From Fremontodendron californicum (lineage: Eukaryota > Streptophyta > Magnoliopsida > Malvales > Malvaceae), in NCBI GenBank assembly GCA_030761205.1, contig JAULJL010000015.1, positions 4,316,001-4,380,000 of the forward strand: a DNA stretch of 64,000 bases. The letters are read 5' to 3'. The notes under the pieces were generated by a model. That model was not told the DNA's origin. It made no database searches and saw nothing but the letters and a program-made list of their open reading frames with translations. A program made the position numbers and the translations under genes. Positions 34,817 to 47,900 of the stretch are shown piece after piece (the first letter of the stretch is position 1; each line of letters begins with the position of its first letter).

Positions 34817-35331
34817 TGTTGTGCGGAAGCGAATTGATATTACTAAAACCGATTTAAACACACTGAAAAAACACCGATATTTTACGTGGTTCGGCAACTG
34901 TGCCTACGTCCACGGGAGGAGGAGCTTGAAGCTTTGTATTAATGGAGTTTAGAGTACAAACATATACAGAATTCAAGGTGCTACACAAGCACTGAACTCA
35001 CAACTCAACACAATACCGAATTACTCTATAAACACAGAGTATTTGCTTCAACAATTTAGCTCTAACTTACTCAACTCTACTCTACTCTCTCACTCTACAT
35101 GGCTATTTATAGCCATAATATCAAGGTGTGAACATACATCAAGTGGCAGCCACCATAGCCACCTTCCACCACCTATCTTGGTGTGAACACTTTGCAAGTG
35201 GTAGCCACCATAGCCACCATCCATTTGCAAGTGGTAGCTTCCATTATTGGTGGTGCAAGTGGTGCAAGTGGTAGCTCCATTATTGGTGCTAAGCCACCAA
35301 ATGTGACTTTGAGCCATACCATATTCCAACA
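34817..35331 (-). repeat. Copia LTR (5' LTR in element orientation, promoter LTR)
   Basis: Same length and, as far as can be followed by eye, same sequence as 30928-31442. In the direction of the element it drives transcription leftward through gag. Its TATA lies near 35101-35114. Confidence 0.93.
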
Positions 35332-37349
35332 CATGCAACTAGTTTTAAGAAATAACATTCGGTATATTTGATGTTCATATTTCAATATCTGAATTTTTTT
35401 TATTTATATTTTTAAATTACGATGTCTTTTGTTAAAAAAAATTGCATAAGTGAAATTAAAAGTCAAATATAAAGATAATGATGTATTTTTTAGGATATCC
35501 CATATATCATAATTCCAACCAAATTAAACAATGGGTCAAAAGACTCAAAACAAAGAAATAAAAATCGATATCCCATATATCACGATCCCATGGATTATTT
35601 GATCCTTTCAAATTGTTTGGGACAAAAGGAGGAGGTGGGTTCAATAATATTTCTCTGTCAGCCACGTGGTGCTGTCCGAGAGCAAGAAGCCATTTAATCT
35701 GATCGATAAGTTTTAACCAGAAAGAAGAAAAAAATTTATTAAAGCCTCAAAACACTGGAGTGATGGATAATTTGATTACATGGAAACCCATGGCTCGTGA
35801 TATAGTGAAACATGCAGTTGTTCTATAATTTTAATACTAAAAACTTGAAAACCACAACATGGATGGGAAAAAAATTGGCAAAAAAAGTGTTTTTTTTTTT
35901 TTAAAAAAAGAAGTTAAATATAGTAAATTTTTAAAAAAGAAGTTGACAGTTTTTTTTTTTTTTTTTTATAAATATTTTTAGAAATTACTAAATAAAAATT
36001 AAAAGATATAAATATTCTTATTTTATTATTTGATATTAAAATTTAATTTAATTTTTTTATAATTACACTTATTGAATTTGTGTAACTTGACACCAACTCA
36101 ATAAGGTGTTTTATATATTAAAATTGGCTACACCCATTAGGTGAGTGAAAGAAAAAAAGAAGTTACATATAAATAGTTTTTTAAAAATAATAGGTAATTT
36201 TTTTTTAAATAGATAAATTTTTTAGAAATAAATCGATAATTTCTTTTAAAAGTACATATATATAAAATTTTAAAAAATGTAAATATCTTTATTTTATTTT
36301 TGATATTATGTTTGACTTTTTTACATCAACTAAGTTGACGTTACTTAAATCATAATATCAAATTCAATCAGACATTTTTTTATAAATTAATAGTATATTA
36401 TAGATAGTATAAATATATATAAATATTTGTCGGTTTTTAGCATTTATACTATAGATGGTGACACCGTTGAATTGGAATCAGATATTGAAATTTTAATTAA
36501 TTAATTAGTTTTATCGAAAAAGAAATCTTAATTTAGAATAATTTTCTTTTGGGTGGTTGGAAAAATCTTAGATCTTATCCCATCAATATTCTTAATTAGA
36601 ATAACTGAGCTGATGATGGGTTTTTTTTTTTTTTTTTTGGATGCACCAAATCTTTATAATTCTGAGTTTTGACAAATAAGAGAAGAATAGCCCACAAAGG
36701 GGAGACATTATAATATGTATCATGTAGTGCTTAAAACTTTTGCCATATGATGTAAGATCAAATGCACAAAATAATAAAATACAGCAAAATAGAAAAGCCC
36801 CCTCCTTTTGTGCTCAGCACATAGTTTAGGGTAAGGTGGTTTGGCCAAATTTTTTTAATTGAAAAGAAAATAATAATTTAACAATGATATATATAAAGGC
36901 TATGCATGGGAACTTTTCCTCCTACTAATTACTTAGTTATTAAGATATAGCAAAATTGTTTAGTTATTATGACATCGTAATAGGAGTTTGAGATATAATA
37001 AAGTTTAACACATTTTAATTATACATCAACAAAACTTGAAATCAATAATATTACATTTTGCCATATAATACATTGACAGTTGAAATTAAAATTATATATT
37101 AATTAAAAAAATGAAATGTTATGAATGCTAGCTAAAGAGGATAATAAGAATGTGATAAAATCTAAGGACTTTTTATTGGATTGCCAAAAAATAAAGGAGA
37201 AAAAAAAAAAGAATGTGCTGAATGCGAAGGTCATAATATCAAATCATGTGGGCAGCTGATAGTCATTTTGGGCTCTCTCCAGCTCTAGCTTTAGGTTGGA
37301 TGATTATTTTTTCTACTAAAACATTATGATGATAATGATTGATAATATT

Positions 37350-37760
37350 GATAAGGGTCTGATTAATCGATGTCTATAGGTTCTGATTAAGAATTATTTA
37401 ATTATTATTTTTATAAAAAAATATATTAAATACATTATTTTTACTGAATTTAAAAAAAAAAAAAAATTTAATTACATTTTTTTATATATATATCACCTTA
37501 ACTAGTGCCTAATGGCACTAGTTAACATTTTCCTATTGATAATGATAAATGGAAAAAATATATATATATATATATATATTTTGTTAAAAAATGATGTAAG
37601 GATATTTTTTAAAATTATTATATATAATATATTTATTCAATACATTAAAAATGATAAATAAAATTATCAATATTTATATTTAATATAACATTATTATTAT
37701 AAATAATATATTTATTTTTAAAAATATTTTAAAATCACTCGTTAACAAAACTCTTTAAAT
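37350..37760. repeat. AT-rich fold-back family F, copy 4
   Basis: The first part matches copies 2 and 3 (TATTAAATACATTATTTTTACTGAATT, ATATCACCTTAAC). The second part (37590-37760) matches the inverted arm of copy 3 (AATACATTAAAAATGATAAATAAA-like run, TTTAATATAACATTATTA). Between them is a perfect 12-bp inverted repeat, TTAACTAGTGCC (37498-37509) and GGCACTAGTTAA (37514-37525), separated by 4 bp. Confidence 0.6.
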
Positions 37761-37780
37761 AAAAATTCATATGGTATTAT

Positions 37781-38177
37781 AGGTTTAAGTACCCATAGAG
37801 TCTCTGTACTATAGTGAAAAGAATAATTTAGTCCATGTACTGTAAAAGTGAGTAATTTAGTCCATATATAATTGAAATAGGTGCAAATAAGTAAAATTGA
37901 TAATGGTGTTAATGAAAAACCATTAAAATGTTGATATGTATTCCTAAAATCTAACAGAATTAATGATTTGGAATAAAATATGACTTGAAATATATCTAAA
38001 TCTGTTAGATTTTACGAGTTCACGTCAGTATTTTAACGGTTTTTCATTAAAACCGTTATCAATTTTACTTATTTGCACATATTTCAATTATACAATAACT
38101 AAATTACTCACTTTTATAATACATAAATTAAATTATTTTTTTAATACAATATATAGATTATGTGGATATTTAAACCT
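37781..38177. mobile_element. Inverted-repeat MITE, TA-flanked
   Basis: The ends AGGTTTAAGTACCC and, from the right on the other strand, AGGTTTAAATATCC lead into arms that align for about 150 bp each (shared AAAGTGAGTAATTTAG, GTGCAAATAAGTAAAATTGATAA, AATGAAAAACC). The arms are separated by about 80 bp. TA abuts both GGTTTAA ends, which would fit a Tc1/mariner-like insertion, but no longer duplication was found. No coding capacity. Confidence 0.65.
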
Positions 38178-39155
38178 ATTGTGTACGTGTACTATACTGT
38201 TGGCAGCAGCAGCTTTCTGACAAAAGGAGAAAATTAAGTAATAAACCTGTTTAGCTTTTAATTAGCAAAACTCCCATCAGAAAATCTGGAGCCACAGGTT
38301 TTAAAAGCTGGGATTAATTTGCCGACAATTAATAGAGGTCCATTTAGGCATGTATGGACAGACTCAGGCAGTCAAATATGTAAAAAGAGTTTGCCAATAA
38401 AAGTTTGCCAGACTTTTCCCTTGAGAATTAACCACCTGCTTCTGAACTGCCCTTCTATTTTATTTTTTTTCTTCTTCTTCTGATGTAACTGCCGCCCTGT
38501 CACGAAAGAATGTTATCAACCTGTTTCCTATAGGATAAATTAAGTGAACCCTATTTTATATTTTGCAGAAAATGCAAAAAAAGAGTTGTAAGCAGTTGCA
38601 TATGAACAAAAAAATTGTACTAATTCGATCACCTTCTGCAATGCTAATAAGCTGAAACACCGGTCAAAAAGTAAAGAGCGAGAAAGAACAAATTTGATAA
38701 GTTGAGACAGCTACGTACTTCGGGACAAGAGTCAAGAAGGGAAAGCTGAAACACCTGCAATCAAATCGTTTGCGAAAAAAAACAAACCCAAATAAGTGGC
38801 GAAATTTTTTATATATATATAAACCTCCATTGAAATCATATAAATGATGACAAATTGCGAGCAAACAGAGAAGAAGAGGACAATGTAGACATCATAAAGC
38901 TCTAAGGACTGTCAAATCTTTGCGAGTGTTTGCATATGGAATGAATCTTGGACTGCAGTCTTCTGACAAGGACTGTTCAAAAACTAACATATATATATAT
39001 ATATATATTGGTTTTCATTATATAATTCAAGGATGCTTTGACTTGAGGCATCTTGGTTAGCCTTATTATGTTTGTGTTTTGCAACAGAATATTCTACAAA
39101 TCATATAATATTATTCCCACACTCAAATTAAATATACATTGATAATACAAATGAT

Positions 39156-39278
39156 TTATTTATATAGTTTTAGGGTGACAAATGCAGCCTCCGAAGCCAT
39201 ATAATAGAAAATAAGTAAGACAAAGAAAACAATTCCTGCCAAGCCCGCCAAAAGCATTGCCAATTGCCATTTATTCAT
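39156..39278 (-). CDS. Candidate small membrane peptide, unrecognised (40 aa)
   Basis: A 40-codon frame on the minus strand begins MNKWQLAMLLAGLAG and is followed by a strongly hydrophobic stretch that includes IVFFVLLIFYY, forming one convincing transmembrane segment. A short tail ends in LKLYK. The frame stays open upstream to a TAG for about 59 codons in total, so it could also be the last exon of a longer gene. It is too short for a confident call and is not recognised as a known family. AT-rich DNA can give hydrophobic frames by chance. Confidence 0.25.
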   Translation of the reverse strand: MNKWQLAMLLAGLAGIVFFVLLIFYYMASEAAFVTLKLYK

Positions 39279-39537
39279 CCATGAATTCCACTTTCCCTTT
39301 TTCTGAAAACTGGTTAACAAATTCGTTAGAACATGCAGCTAGCCCTGCAGAAGCATTTAAAAACCCCAAAGTTGCGAACGATAACTGATAAGAGTATTAA
39401 CCGACAAGCATGGCAGATCAACCGCATTATGCAACAATTAATTGTTGAGGAATATTTGAAGGGGTAAGAAAAACTTTATATCCAATTTCTAAGTCATTGA
39501 TCGTACTGAATAATTGACCCATTAAATTTCAAGTTAT

Positions 39538-40026
39538 GGGTGTTTGGCAGTGTAATATCAGATGAAATTTCTCTCTCTAAAGTGTTGTTTGATAAACTAA
39601 AAAAATTAAATACTGAATTTGTATTACAAAAACTGTTTGATATATTACTGAAAATTAAGTAATGAATATAATTGTTGATAACTGTAAATGTTGAATTTCA
39701 AAAATAATTCATTTCCTAATTTTAACCTTATTAACATAGCATTTTATATTATTTTGGATAATTTTGGATAAAAATTAAAAGAGAAATTTAAATATCTCAT
39801 ATTTTGTAACAAAAAAATTGATAATTTAATTCAAATATTTAAAAATAAAATAAAATTGATTTAACATGTTTTGCATTATGTGATAAGTTGGTAATTACTT
39901 ATTCCATTTAATATTTTTTTTGTTAAAGTTTTTCTATTAAATAACATTTAATATAAGTTATCAAACATATTGAAAAAATTAAATTATTAATTTTTTTTTT
40001 TTTTCAATATGTTATCAAATACACCC
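39538..40026. mobile_element. Possible hAT-like MITE with degenerate inverted ends
   Basis: The left end GGGTGTTTGGCAGTGTAATA and the right end (other strand) GGGTGTATTTGATAACATAT are similar. Interior poly-A/T and TTGATA motifs recur near both ends. Flanking 8-mers CAAGTTAT and TAAGTCTA agree only in part, so the duplication is degenerate or absent. It is non-coding. Best read as an old MITE. Confidence 0.4.
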
Positions 40027-40731
40027 TAAGTCTAATCCAGGGGAGGGAAGACAGTATTTTGTGATAGGAACAGGATTATGGACTCGGAAGGATGGGCTTC
40101 TCTTGAACTTGAATCACTATGGGTATGGGATAATGTATGTATAACATATATGAGGTCAAGATAACCCAAAAAGGTGCCATCACTTCAAAGTTCAAAGCCT
40201 AAGGGAATTAAGGTTAAGGGTACCGTCACAGTTTTGTAGCAAATGAAAAGGCAAACTCAAGGATCCAAAGCAAATAATGGGGGGCTATGGGGATGCCCCT
40301 TGAAAATATTAACAAGCTGAAAGACAGAAAATTTATCCATTTCAAGTCTCTATCCTAGTTAACGTGGGCCGACAGGTCTCAGAAAATACAGCCACCCAAA
40401 GGTTGTTTTAGGGTCAATAAATCCATGAATGTCATGCCGGGATCCAAAAAACTCCACGAGTAGCCAACCTACCGAATGTCGGAAGTTGCAGATCTATAAA
40501 AAAGGGTGAGCAAGAGTGGGATGTTCCATGCATGATTTTGATCTTTTAGTTTAGATGTTATACATGGTTAGATTTTGTATTGTATCTTTTACTATGTTTC
40601 TCTAGTATTTATTTAGTTGAGGATCTTCAAATTCACCACGCTGGATTTGATAAAGTTGAAAGATTTCAGGGGCAGCCGCATTGTTAATCTGCCGAGGACG
40701 TCGGAAGCAGATGCTGACGCTCCTCCCCTTG

Positions 40732-40769
<38 letters not shown>

Positions 40770-41763
40770 GTATGCATGTATGAATGTACGAGAATATAAA
40801 TTAACATGTCTTGTCTGAAAAATTAATTATATTTGATAATATTGAACAAAATATTAAAAAAATAATTAAAATATAACACGAAAAAATACGAATTTGATAC
40901 GAATATATAAATATGTTAAAATATATATAATATAAATTATTAATACGATAAATTCTATATAAAATATCTTAAATACAATTATAATTATAATATGTAAAAT
41001 ATATATTGATACGAATTTACGAATTGTCATATTTAACATTAATGATGAGGAATATATATAACTTAACTTTTAGATTTTTAGTCACTAATAATGAGAATAA
41101 ACACGTTCATACAAAGAGTGTTATCTCTTATTTTCCATAAGTGTATGAGTATCTATGGTGCTGGAATCGTTTTCTCAATCAAACCCGAACCATAAGATAA
41201 ATGTCTTTTACCCAAAATTAAATTAAACGTCAAAGTGGTCATCACTTGCTCTATCATATTTTACCAATGAATGAATAAATAAATTATATACACTCATTTT
41301 GGTAACATAATTATTACTATTTATAAATGTAAAAACAAATTGTTGATTTATGGTATTCTTTTGGCTTTATTATTTATATATATATATACTCAAATTAGAT
41401 ATTAATATATTGAAATCCTAAAAAGTTTAAATTATTTTACTTTTTAAATAAATTCACATATTTTTATTATATTCAAGTAAATCATTATTATTTAATTTTT
41501 ATTTAAATAAATTTTTATTTTAAATTAAAGATTGATTTATGTTAAAGATTTATTCATGTATAAATTAAAAGTTAAAAATTTATTTATGTAAAAATCAAAA
41601 ATTAAATTTTTATTTGAATATAAATTAAAACTTTATTTAAATATAATAAAAATATATAAATAAAATAAAAAATTTTAAAAATTGTTATTTTAACAATATT
41701 AATGTTAAAAAAAATTTCCTTCTAAATATAGTAAAAGAGTGGTCGAAAATGCAAAAAATGGTA

Positions 41764-41890
41764 ATATTATCCCGCCAAAACCCAGAAAAATAAAAAGAAA
41801 GCTGATTTTTTATATTTTTTTATATATTTTTTTATTTTCGAGCTGTCTGAGTGCAAAGACAAAAAAACCGGAAAACCCCCCTAGGGTTTT
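41764..41890 (+). promoter_or_regulatory. Promoter-proximal motifs of the DUF724 gene
   Basis: An E2F-like CCCGCCAAAA sits at about 41771 and a telo-box-like CCTAGGGTTTT at about 41880, both within 170 bp upstream of the ATG. Such motifs are common in genes expressed in dividing cells; their use here is inference. Confidence 0.4.
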
Positions 41891-41934
41891 CTGCTCAAAA
41901 GATTCCGCACCACACGCTCCACTCTTCACCAAAA

Positions 41935-44900
41935 ATGGTAAATCCTCCTCCTGACTCTGACTCACTCCAACAACAACCCACCAAAGGAACCCCAGTTGAG
42001 GTCAGCAGCGACGAGGAAGGCTTTCGAGGCGCTTGGTATTTGGCCACAATTCTTGAATCCCCTCCCAAATCCACTTCAAAGAAACGCAAGAAGGCCTTGG
42101 TTCAGTACAAGACTTTACTCGCCGAAGATGGTTCGTCCCCTTTGACAGAATACGTCGACCCAGCTTTTATACGGCCGTTGCCGCCTAATGAGAAGGAGGA
42201 TGTTCAGTCGTGGTTTGAGGTAAACGACGTCGTCGCTGCGAGGTATAGAGATGGTTGGTGGACTGGGGTTGTGAGAAAGGTTTTGGAAAAGTCGAGATAC
42301 AGGGTTTATTTTGATAATCCACCTGATGTTATTGAGTTTGATAGGAAAGATTTGAGGGTTCATTGGGATTGGATCGATGGCAAATGGGTTCGACCTGAAA
42401 AACAGGTATGTGCTAACGTGCCCATCTTGTTTTTTTGTTCTTTCTTTTTATTCTTTTGTATCTGGAACTTTTGGGTTCTATTTTGAATTTTTGTGTTTTA
42501 TATTTTGGAGGAAAAAGGGTAATTTCTGGGGTTCATTAATTTTATGAATCATTTTTTTTTCTATTGAAATTGCAGATATCACTGCATGTAGCTTTTTACC
42601 ATGAAAATTTGCTATTAGAATTATGTTTTCATGATTACTGCAAACAGCATATAGGATTGTTAGGGTCTTTTTAGTGCTTGAGTTGAATAATTAACTCGAA
42701 CCATATGTTTCACTTGCTATGATTTCTTTGTTTTAGCTCTGCTAATACTTTTTAGATATCTGTTTTTGCCTTGGAATCATGCAAATTCAGTTGGATGCTA
42801 AAGCTAAATGCAATTATAGCCGCACGAACTTTGTAATTTTCCTGAATCGTGCATTTTTTTTTTCAAATGTAATTGCTTTTTTCTCGGTTATGTCAGATTT
42901 ATTTGTTCTTATGTCGTATTTATATATTGGTTTCTACTCTGCATCTATTTGTAAAAGTTTATACATCTCTGTTGTTATTTCTTAAAACTGTATTAGCCTG
43001 TTGTCTCTCATTATGTCATTTGTGGAATTGAAGACATGTGCAGCCTGGTTGACTTTTTGTACCGTGTGAGTGATTTGATTTCTTAATTTTATTTTTTTAA
43101 AGCAATCAACAGGCTCCATTTTTAGCTCAGGGACAGCAGTGGAGGTAAATATTGACAAAGAAAACTTGCGTGATGTTTGGTTCCCTGCAATAGTCATAAA
43201 AGAAAATGGGGAGAATACTTTCTTGGTGAAGTATCAGAGCTCTAAGAAAGATGATGAGTTTGGGACAGTAAAAGTTGTCGTAGATTCCCAACACATCAGA
43301 CCCACTCCTCCTCGTTATGCAGATAGAAATTATGAATTGCTGGAAAGAGTGGATACCACATATAATTTTGGTTGGCGAAGTGGAGTAATTACCAAAGTTC
43401 TTACTGGAAGAAGGTACAATGTCTTTTTTAAGCATGGAAATGAGGACAAGGAACTCAGTCACTCAGATATTAGGCCTAACGTTGAATGGATTGATGGCAA
43501 ATGGGTTAGTAAATCGAAGGTATCTTCTCCCTTTGTCTCTTCATTTTGGGATATAAATTTCTTTTTGCCATTATTTCTCCACTTTAAATTTAAATGAGCT
43601 GTTTATGTTGTGTGTTGTGTTACTGAACATGGGTTCAGTGTATACATTTTAATTTTATCTTAAATGAGAAGGAAATAACTATTTGAATCACTGCTTTTGA
43701 CTGTGTCTAAGTTGATTACTGGTCATTTCAATGGTGTCCTTCTTTATATTTCCAGTTTGAAAAATGCTTAGTTTTTATGTTTTATATCATCTATTACTCT
43801 TATTTCCAGTTTTTCCAGCTTTAAAATCTGCCCGTATTTTTCAAGTAACTAGTTGGTGTGTTAAATGCCTTAAATTTGTACTAGTTCTGGCATCACCTAG
43901 ACTTCCTATGGTGGTTAGAGAATACTTTGTTGTGATTATTTCAGAAATTTGGTTGCATGCAAGTGCAAATGTCATTCATTAATTGGTAGCTTAAGCAATA
44001 AGCTTTTGTTTCAGGAAGTCTTAATTGCTTCTGACGAGCAAGAGCAGATAGGAAATGTTCTCCCCTGTACCCGCTATACTGAGGTGGCTGGAGAACATGA
44101 AAGTTCGTTTTCCAGAAAGGATAAGACTGAAGATAAGACTCCTTTGACAAAGATAAGCAAGAATTTTACGAAGCAGCCAACTCCCACTGATGAAAACAAT
44201 GCTTTGCTCTCAAGCAAGAAGAAGGTCAAACTCGAAACATCTAACGGTAACACTTTCCGCTCCCGGCCTTCTAAAAAGCTAGCTGAAGGAAACACAGTGG
44301 AGACACCATTATTAGTCACATGCGACCGGTTAAAAGATATGCCTAATGAAACATCATGTAAAGAAGGCACTCGTAGGACTGGAGGTACAGGAACTAGATT
44401 CACGAAGAAAACTGTTGGTGATCAGCCTAGTGCTAAGACTGAGAGCCTTCTAACAGGAGCCATAACTGTGAGTTAGATTTCTTCTTTTGGAGTTTCATTG
44501 TTCATATTATCATCATCAGAATCAATTCATTTCCTTTTTCGTTTTCTTTTTGACATGTTAATACATTCCTATTTGATGATGAGACATGTTTAAATATCAC
44601 TTTAAAATCCAGTATACTTTACTACTCTATGGTATCTGTATTGCCTCCCTGAGTTGCCTTTCATTTGAAGCACATAGCTCCTAAAACTTCTGTGTGGGAG
44701 TATGTTTTATTCTAAAATATGTTAGAAAATCATGTGTGCCTTCAAGTGTAACCACTACAATGTATACACAAAGAAGAAATGAACATTAGCTTGCCCCTTT
44801 AGAATCATACTAACTACAACGAATCATGTCTACATGAATATCATCAAAACTTGGCCTGCTTGACATAGTTGATATTGGTCAATGGGTTGTTTCAAGTGTT

Positions 44901-47900
44901 AAGCAAAATTGTTTTTCAACTGGGATATTCAATGTGCCCCACTTGCTTTGCAGCAAACTTCTTCGAATGACTTCCTTTTCTGTCAACATCACCGTTCTAA
45001 CTGGGTAATGATCATTGATTATTGACACTTTGGTTTTGTTGGCTACGTCAGCCAATATTCCTGATCAGCACTGTCCCTACTACTTTTATTTGACCTACAT
45101 TTCCCCTTACTAATGCAGACGACTAAGAGGCAGAAACTTGGTTCAGTTGACAGTAAAACAAATAACCTTGTGAAAAGGAACGTTAGAGCTAGAAAGTCAC
45201 CAAGTAAAGGCCCACAGGTTTTGACAGCAGGTACATATAGCCATTGGTAAATGTGCAAAAATTTGATATATTGTTTAAAATAATGTGTGGTACATATTTT
45301 CAGGCAAGGAGGGAATTACAGGGACTGCAGAAGAAATTAATGAAGGAGAGGTTAAAACAAAGGAAGTTGATATGCTTATCATCTCAAAATTAACAGGAAA
45401 GTTCACAAAGACTTTACAGGCTGAAAATTCTTTTCAGATTCCTAATGAAGAATCTCTGAAGCTAATGAGGGATCACAAGAATAATGTAAATGATTCAGTC
45501 AGAAATGAAAACATGGTAAGCAACGTTTTTAGTAGTCTCTGGCTGAGAGAAAATTGCCAATATAAGCTATTAAACTTGAAGTGGCTTAAATTCTTAATAG
45601 GAACAAAGTGTTGGAAGTGTTTATTATTGACCTATATTTCTTTTACCTTAGTTGTCATGATCATAGGTATGTAGCATTTGTGGTCAACTTTAAGGTCAGC
45701 TGAACTACCTTGTTGTCAAACTTTCTCCTTCGGTAATATCATTTCTCAAATGCTTATAAAAGTTGAGCAACTTTGCCATAGTGTGCTTGGTTTTAGACTT
45801 GGCTTCAGAAAACATTGGCTTGACTTTGTCATTATTCGTGTAAATTATTCTGAACCCCTGAAATGAAATGTTGTCGCATCCATTTTCTTGCAACACCCCC
45901 TCCCTCTTTTTTTTCTTCTGAAACATGAGTTCATCTTTTGATGTTTTTTTCTTGTGAGCAAAGTGTATAGATGTGCTACTGGTATATTTGAAATGGTTAA
46001 TAGAAAGAAAACAATTATATCTAATGTCGTTGTTTTACAATTAATGCTTAATTAACCAGTTAATTTTTTAGAATTGTCAGCTCCTTTTGCTAAAATTTTC
46101 TATTTCTTGAGCCTGCTTCCTGTCTTGTGTCTTTATCTTGATATGGTATGAACCATGGAATAGGAATTCCCTTCAGTGATTTATTTTCCTATATTTATGT
46201 TCCTTTGATAATTCTTTTAACTGTTGGTCTTACTGATATAGGAAATAAAGGAGCATAAAGTTGGAGTAAGCAATCAGAAAAGAAAGAGGGGAAGACCACG
46301 TAAATCAGTAGTTACAAGTCCAAAGGCTTTTGATACTGGTATATGATAAGTTAAGCTTCAGTTTTTTGATGGGTATATGTAAATCTGCATCTATGCAAAC
46401 TTAGTATAATGATTTCTAGGTAAGGAGCAAAATGGGGCTGGAGGTCTTGCTGATGAAAAAGCTGTAAAAGACTGTATGAGTAATGAAGCTGATTTGTCAA
46501 AACATAAAGGGGTGGAGCCGGCAGGTAAATGTGGGTCTCCGTTCTTGGTTTGTCAATCAGTCAATGTCACTAATGTGCCTCAAGTATAAAACTGCTATAT
46601 AAGTCTCTTTGGGAAGCATTGGGGTAGACACTCCCAATGTTTTAACCCAAGTGTAGCAGTTGTCATTTTCTTAAATGAGTTTTCCAAGTGGTATACTAAA
46701 TGATAGAAGAATAGTAGGTATAATGGGGACAATTACTAGGAAAAAAGATTGGGCTAGCGATTCACATGAAAGAAGGGGAAATTTTTGTTGCATGGGGGGT
46801 GGGAGAGCGGTGGGTGGTGTTGGGAGGAAAACTTATGCATGTTATCAACAACATTTTTCTTGTTTCTTTTTCTGTCTGTTACCTGACTTAGACGTAATAA
46901 AGTCTGAGTATCTTTTAGTCTTTCGTAGTTTATGGTTGCTCACTTTATAAATTGTAAATTACATCCTATTTGTTAATTGTATAGCCTCTCAAGATGCATT
47001 TAGAGGAAGGACAAGTGATGATCACAAAACTAAAGAGGTTCACTTGGCGATTGCTGGGATTTCCAACATGGCTGATGAGGATCAACCTCTATCAACATGG
47101 ATAGGAGGAATCCACTCTTCAGGTGATGAAGAATCAAGTAAGCTGCTTCATCAGATTTATGAATACGAAAATGTAGATCATCACTTGGCTTTTATATTTA
47201 TGAAATTGTTGAGTATGTTTGTTTTCTTCTAGGACTTTCCTCTGGTACGCTTGTCAATGGATGGAATGAGGAAAGAGGACTGGTTGATGTTCCAGTAGAA
47301 TCTCTTGCAATTGATGCCAGAGGTAGAAGTCCATTAGATGATGATCAGAGTTTGCCTTTTGTGAAGAAATCACTTCTCTGGCGAACAATTGAATCTATGG
47401 ATGTCTTCCAAATTGTGCCCCAAAAACCTCATTTTCAACCTTTGGCTGAAAACAAAGAGGAGTTTCGCGAAGGATCAGCAATTGGTATCATGGTAACCTT
47501 TGCCGGATTGTTCGATAAGGTATCAATGTTGCATTTTGATGATCCTAGAAATACATTCGACAGCATTTTTGAAAGTCTTAATGACTTGGAAAAGCACGGA
47601 TTTGATGTTACTTTGCTTCAACGTCGCTTGAATAAATTACTGTCAATCAAAGAAGGGCAAGGACAGCATCTAGGAGAGAGAAAAAATGCTGAAAGGGAGA
47701 TAATTGAGAATACAAAGGAGATAACTAAATTTGATGAAGAGATGAAAGAGATTGAAAAGAAGATTACTCAGTTACAAGAACGACATAGTGTGATAAAGTC
47801 GGAGAAGGAGACTAAGAATCTTAAGATTGCTAGTTTGAAGTTGAATGTTGATGTTCTAAATGAACTTATTCAGAATGGCTTGCGTGATTTTAAAAAAGTA

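Larger units (their letters stand above)
30928..35331 (-). mobile_element. Complete but coding-defective Copia LTR retrotransposon
   Basis: Two 515-bp LTRs (30928-31442 and 34817-35331) flank a 3.37-kb interior. The element is bordered by the 5-bp duplication CATGC (30923-30927, 35332-35336). On the minus strand a primer site TGGTATTAGAGC (initiator-Met tRNA type) follows the LTR at 34817, and a purine tract AAGGTGGAGAT precedes the other. Gag, zinc knuckle, protease, an integrase end and part of the RT can be read, but with a stop after gag, a large loss in integrase, and loss of the RT catalytic box and RNase H. The LTRs look identical by eye, so insertion was recent and must have used proteins supplied by another element. 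Confidence 0.93.
35337..41700. other. Intergenic spacer between the Copia element and the DUF724 gene
   Basis: AT-rich DNA with inverted-repeat elements at 37350-37760, 37781-38177 and 39538-40026, (TA)n tracts at 37559-37579 and 40734-40767, a CACGTG near 35663, and one small open frame of interest at 39156-39278. No conventional gene was recognised. Confidence 0.6.

Noticed and set aside
46675..46950. Plus-strand frame between DUF724 exons
   Set aside because: It lies in an intron between exons 7 and 8 and has no domain; in-frame joining of the exons excludes it.
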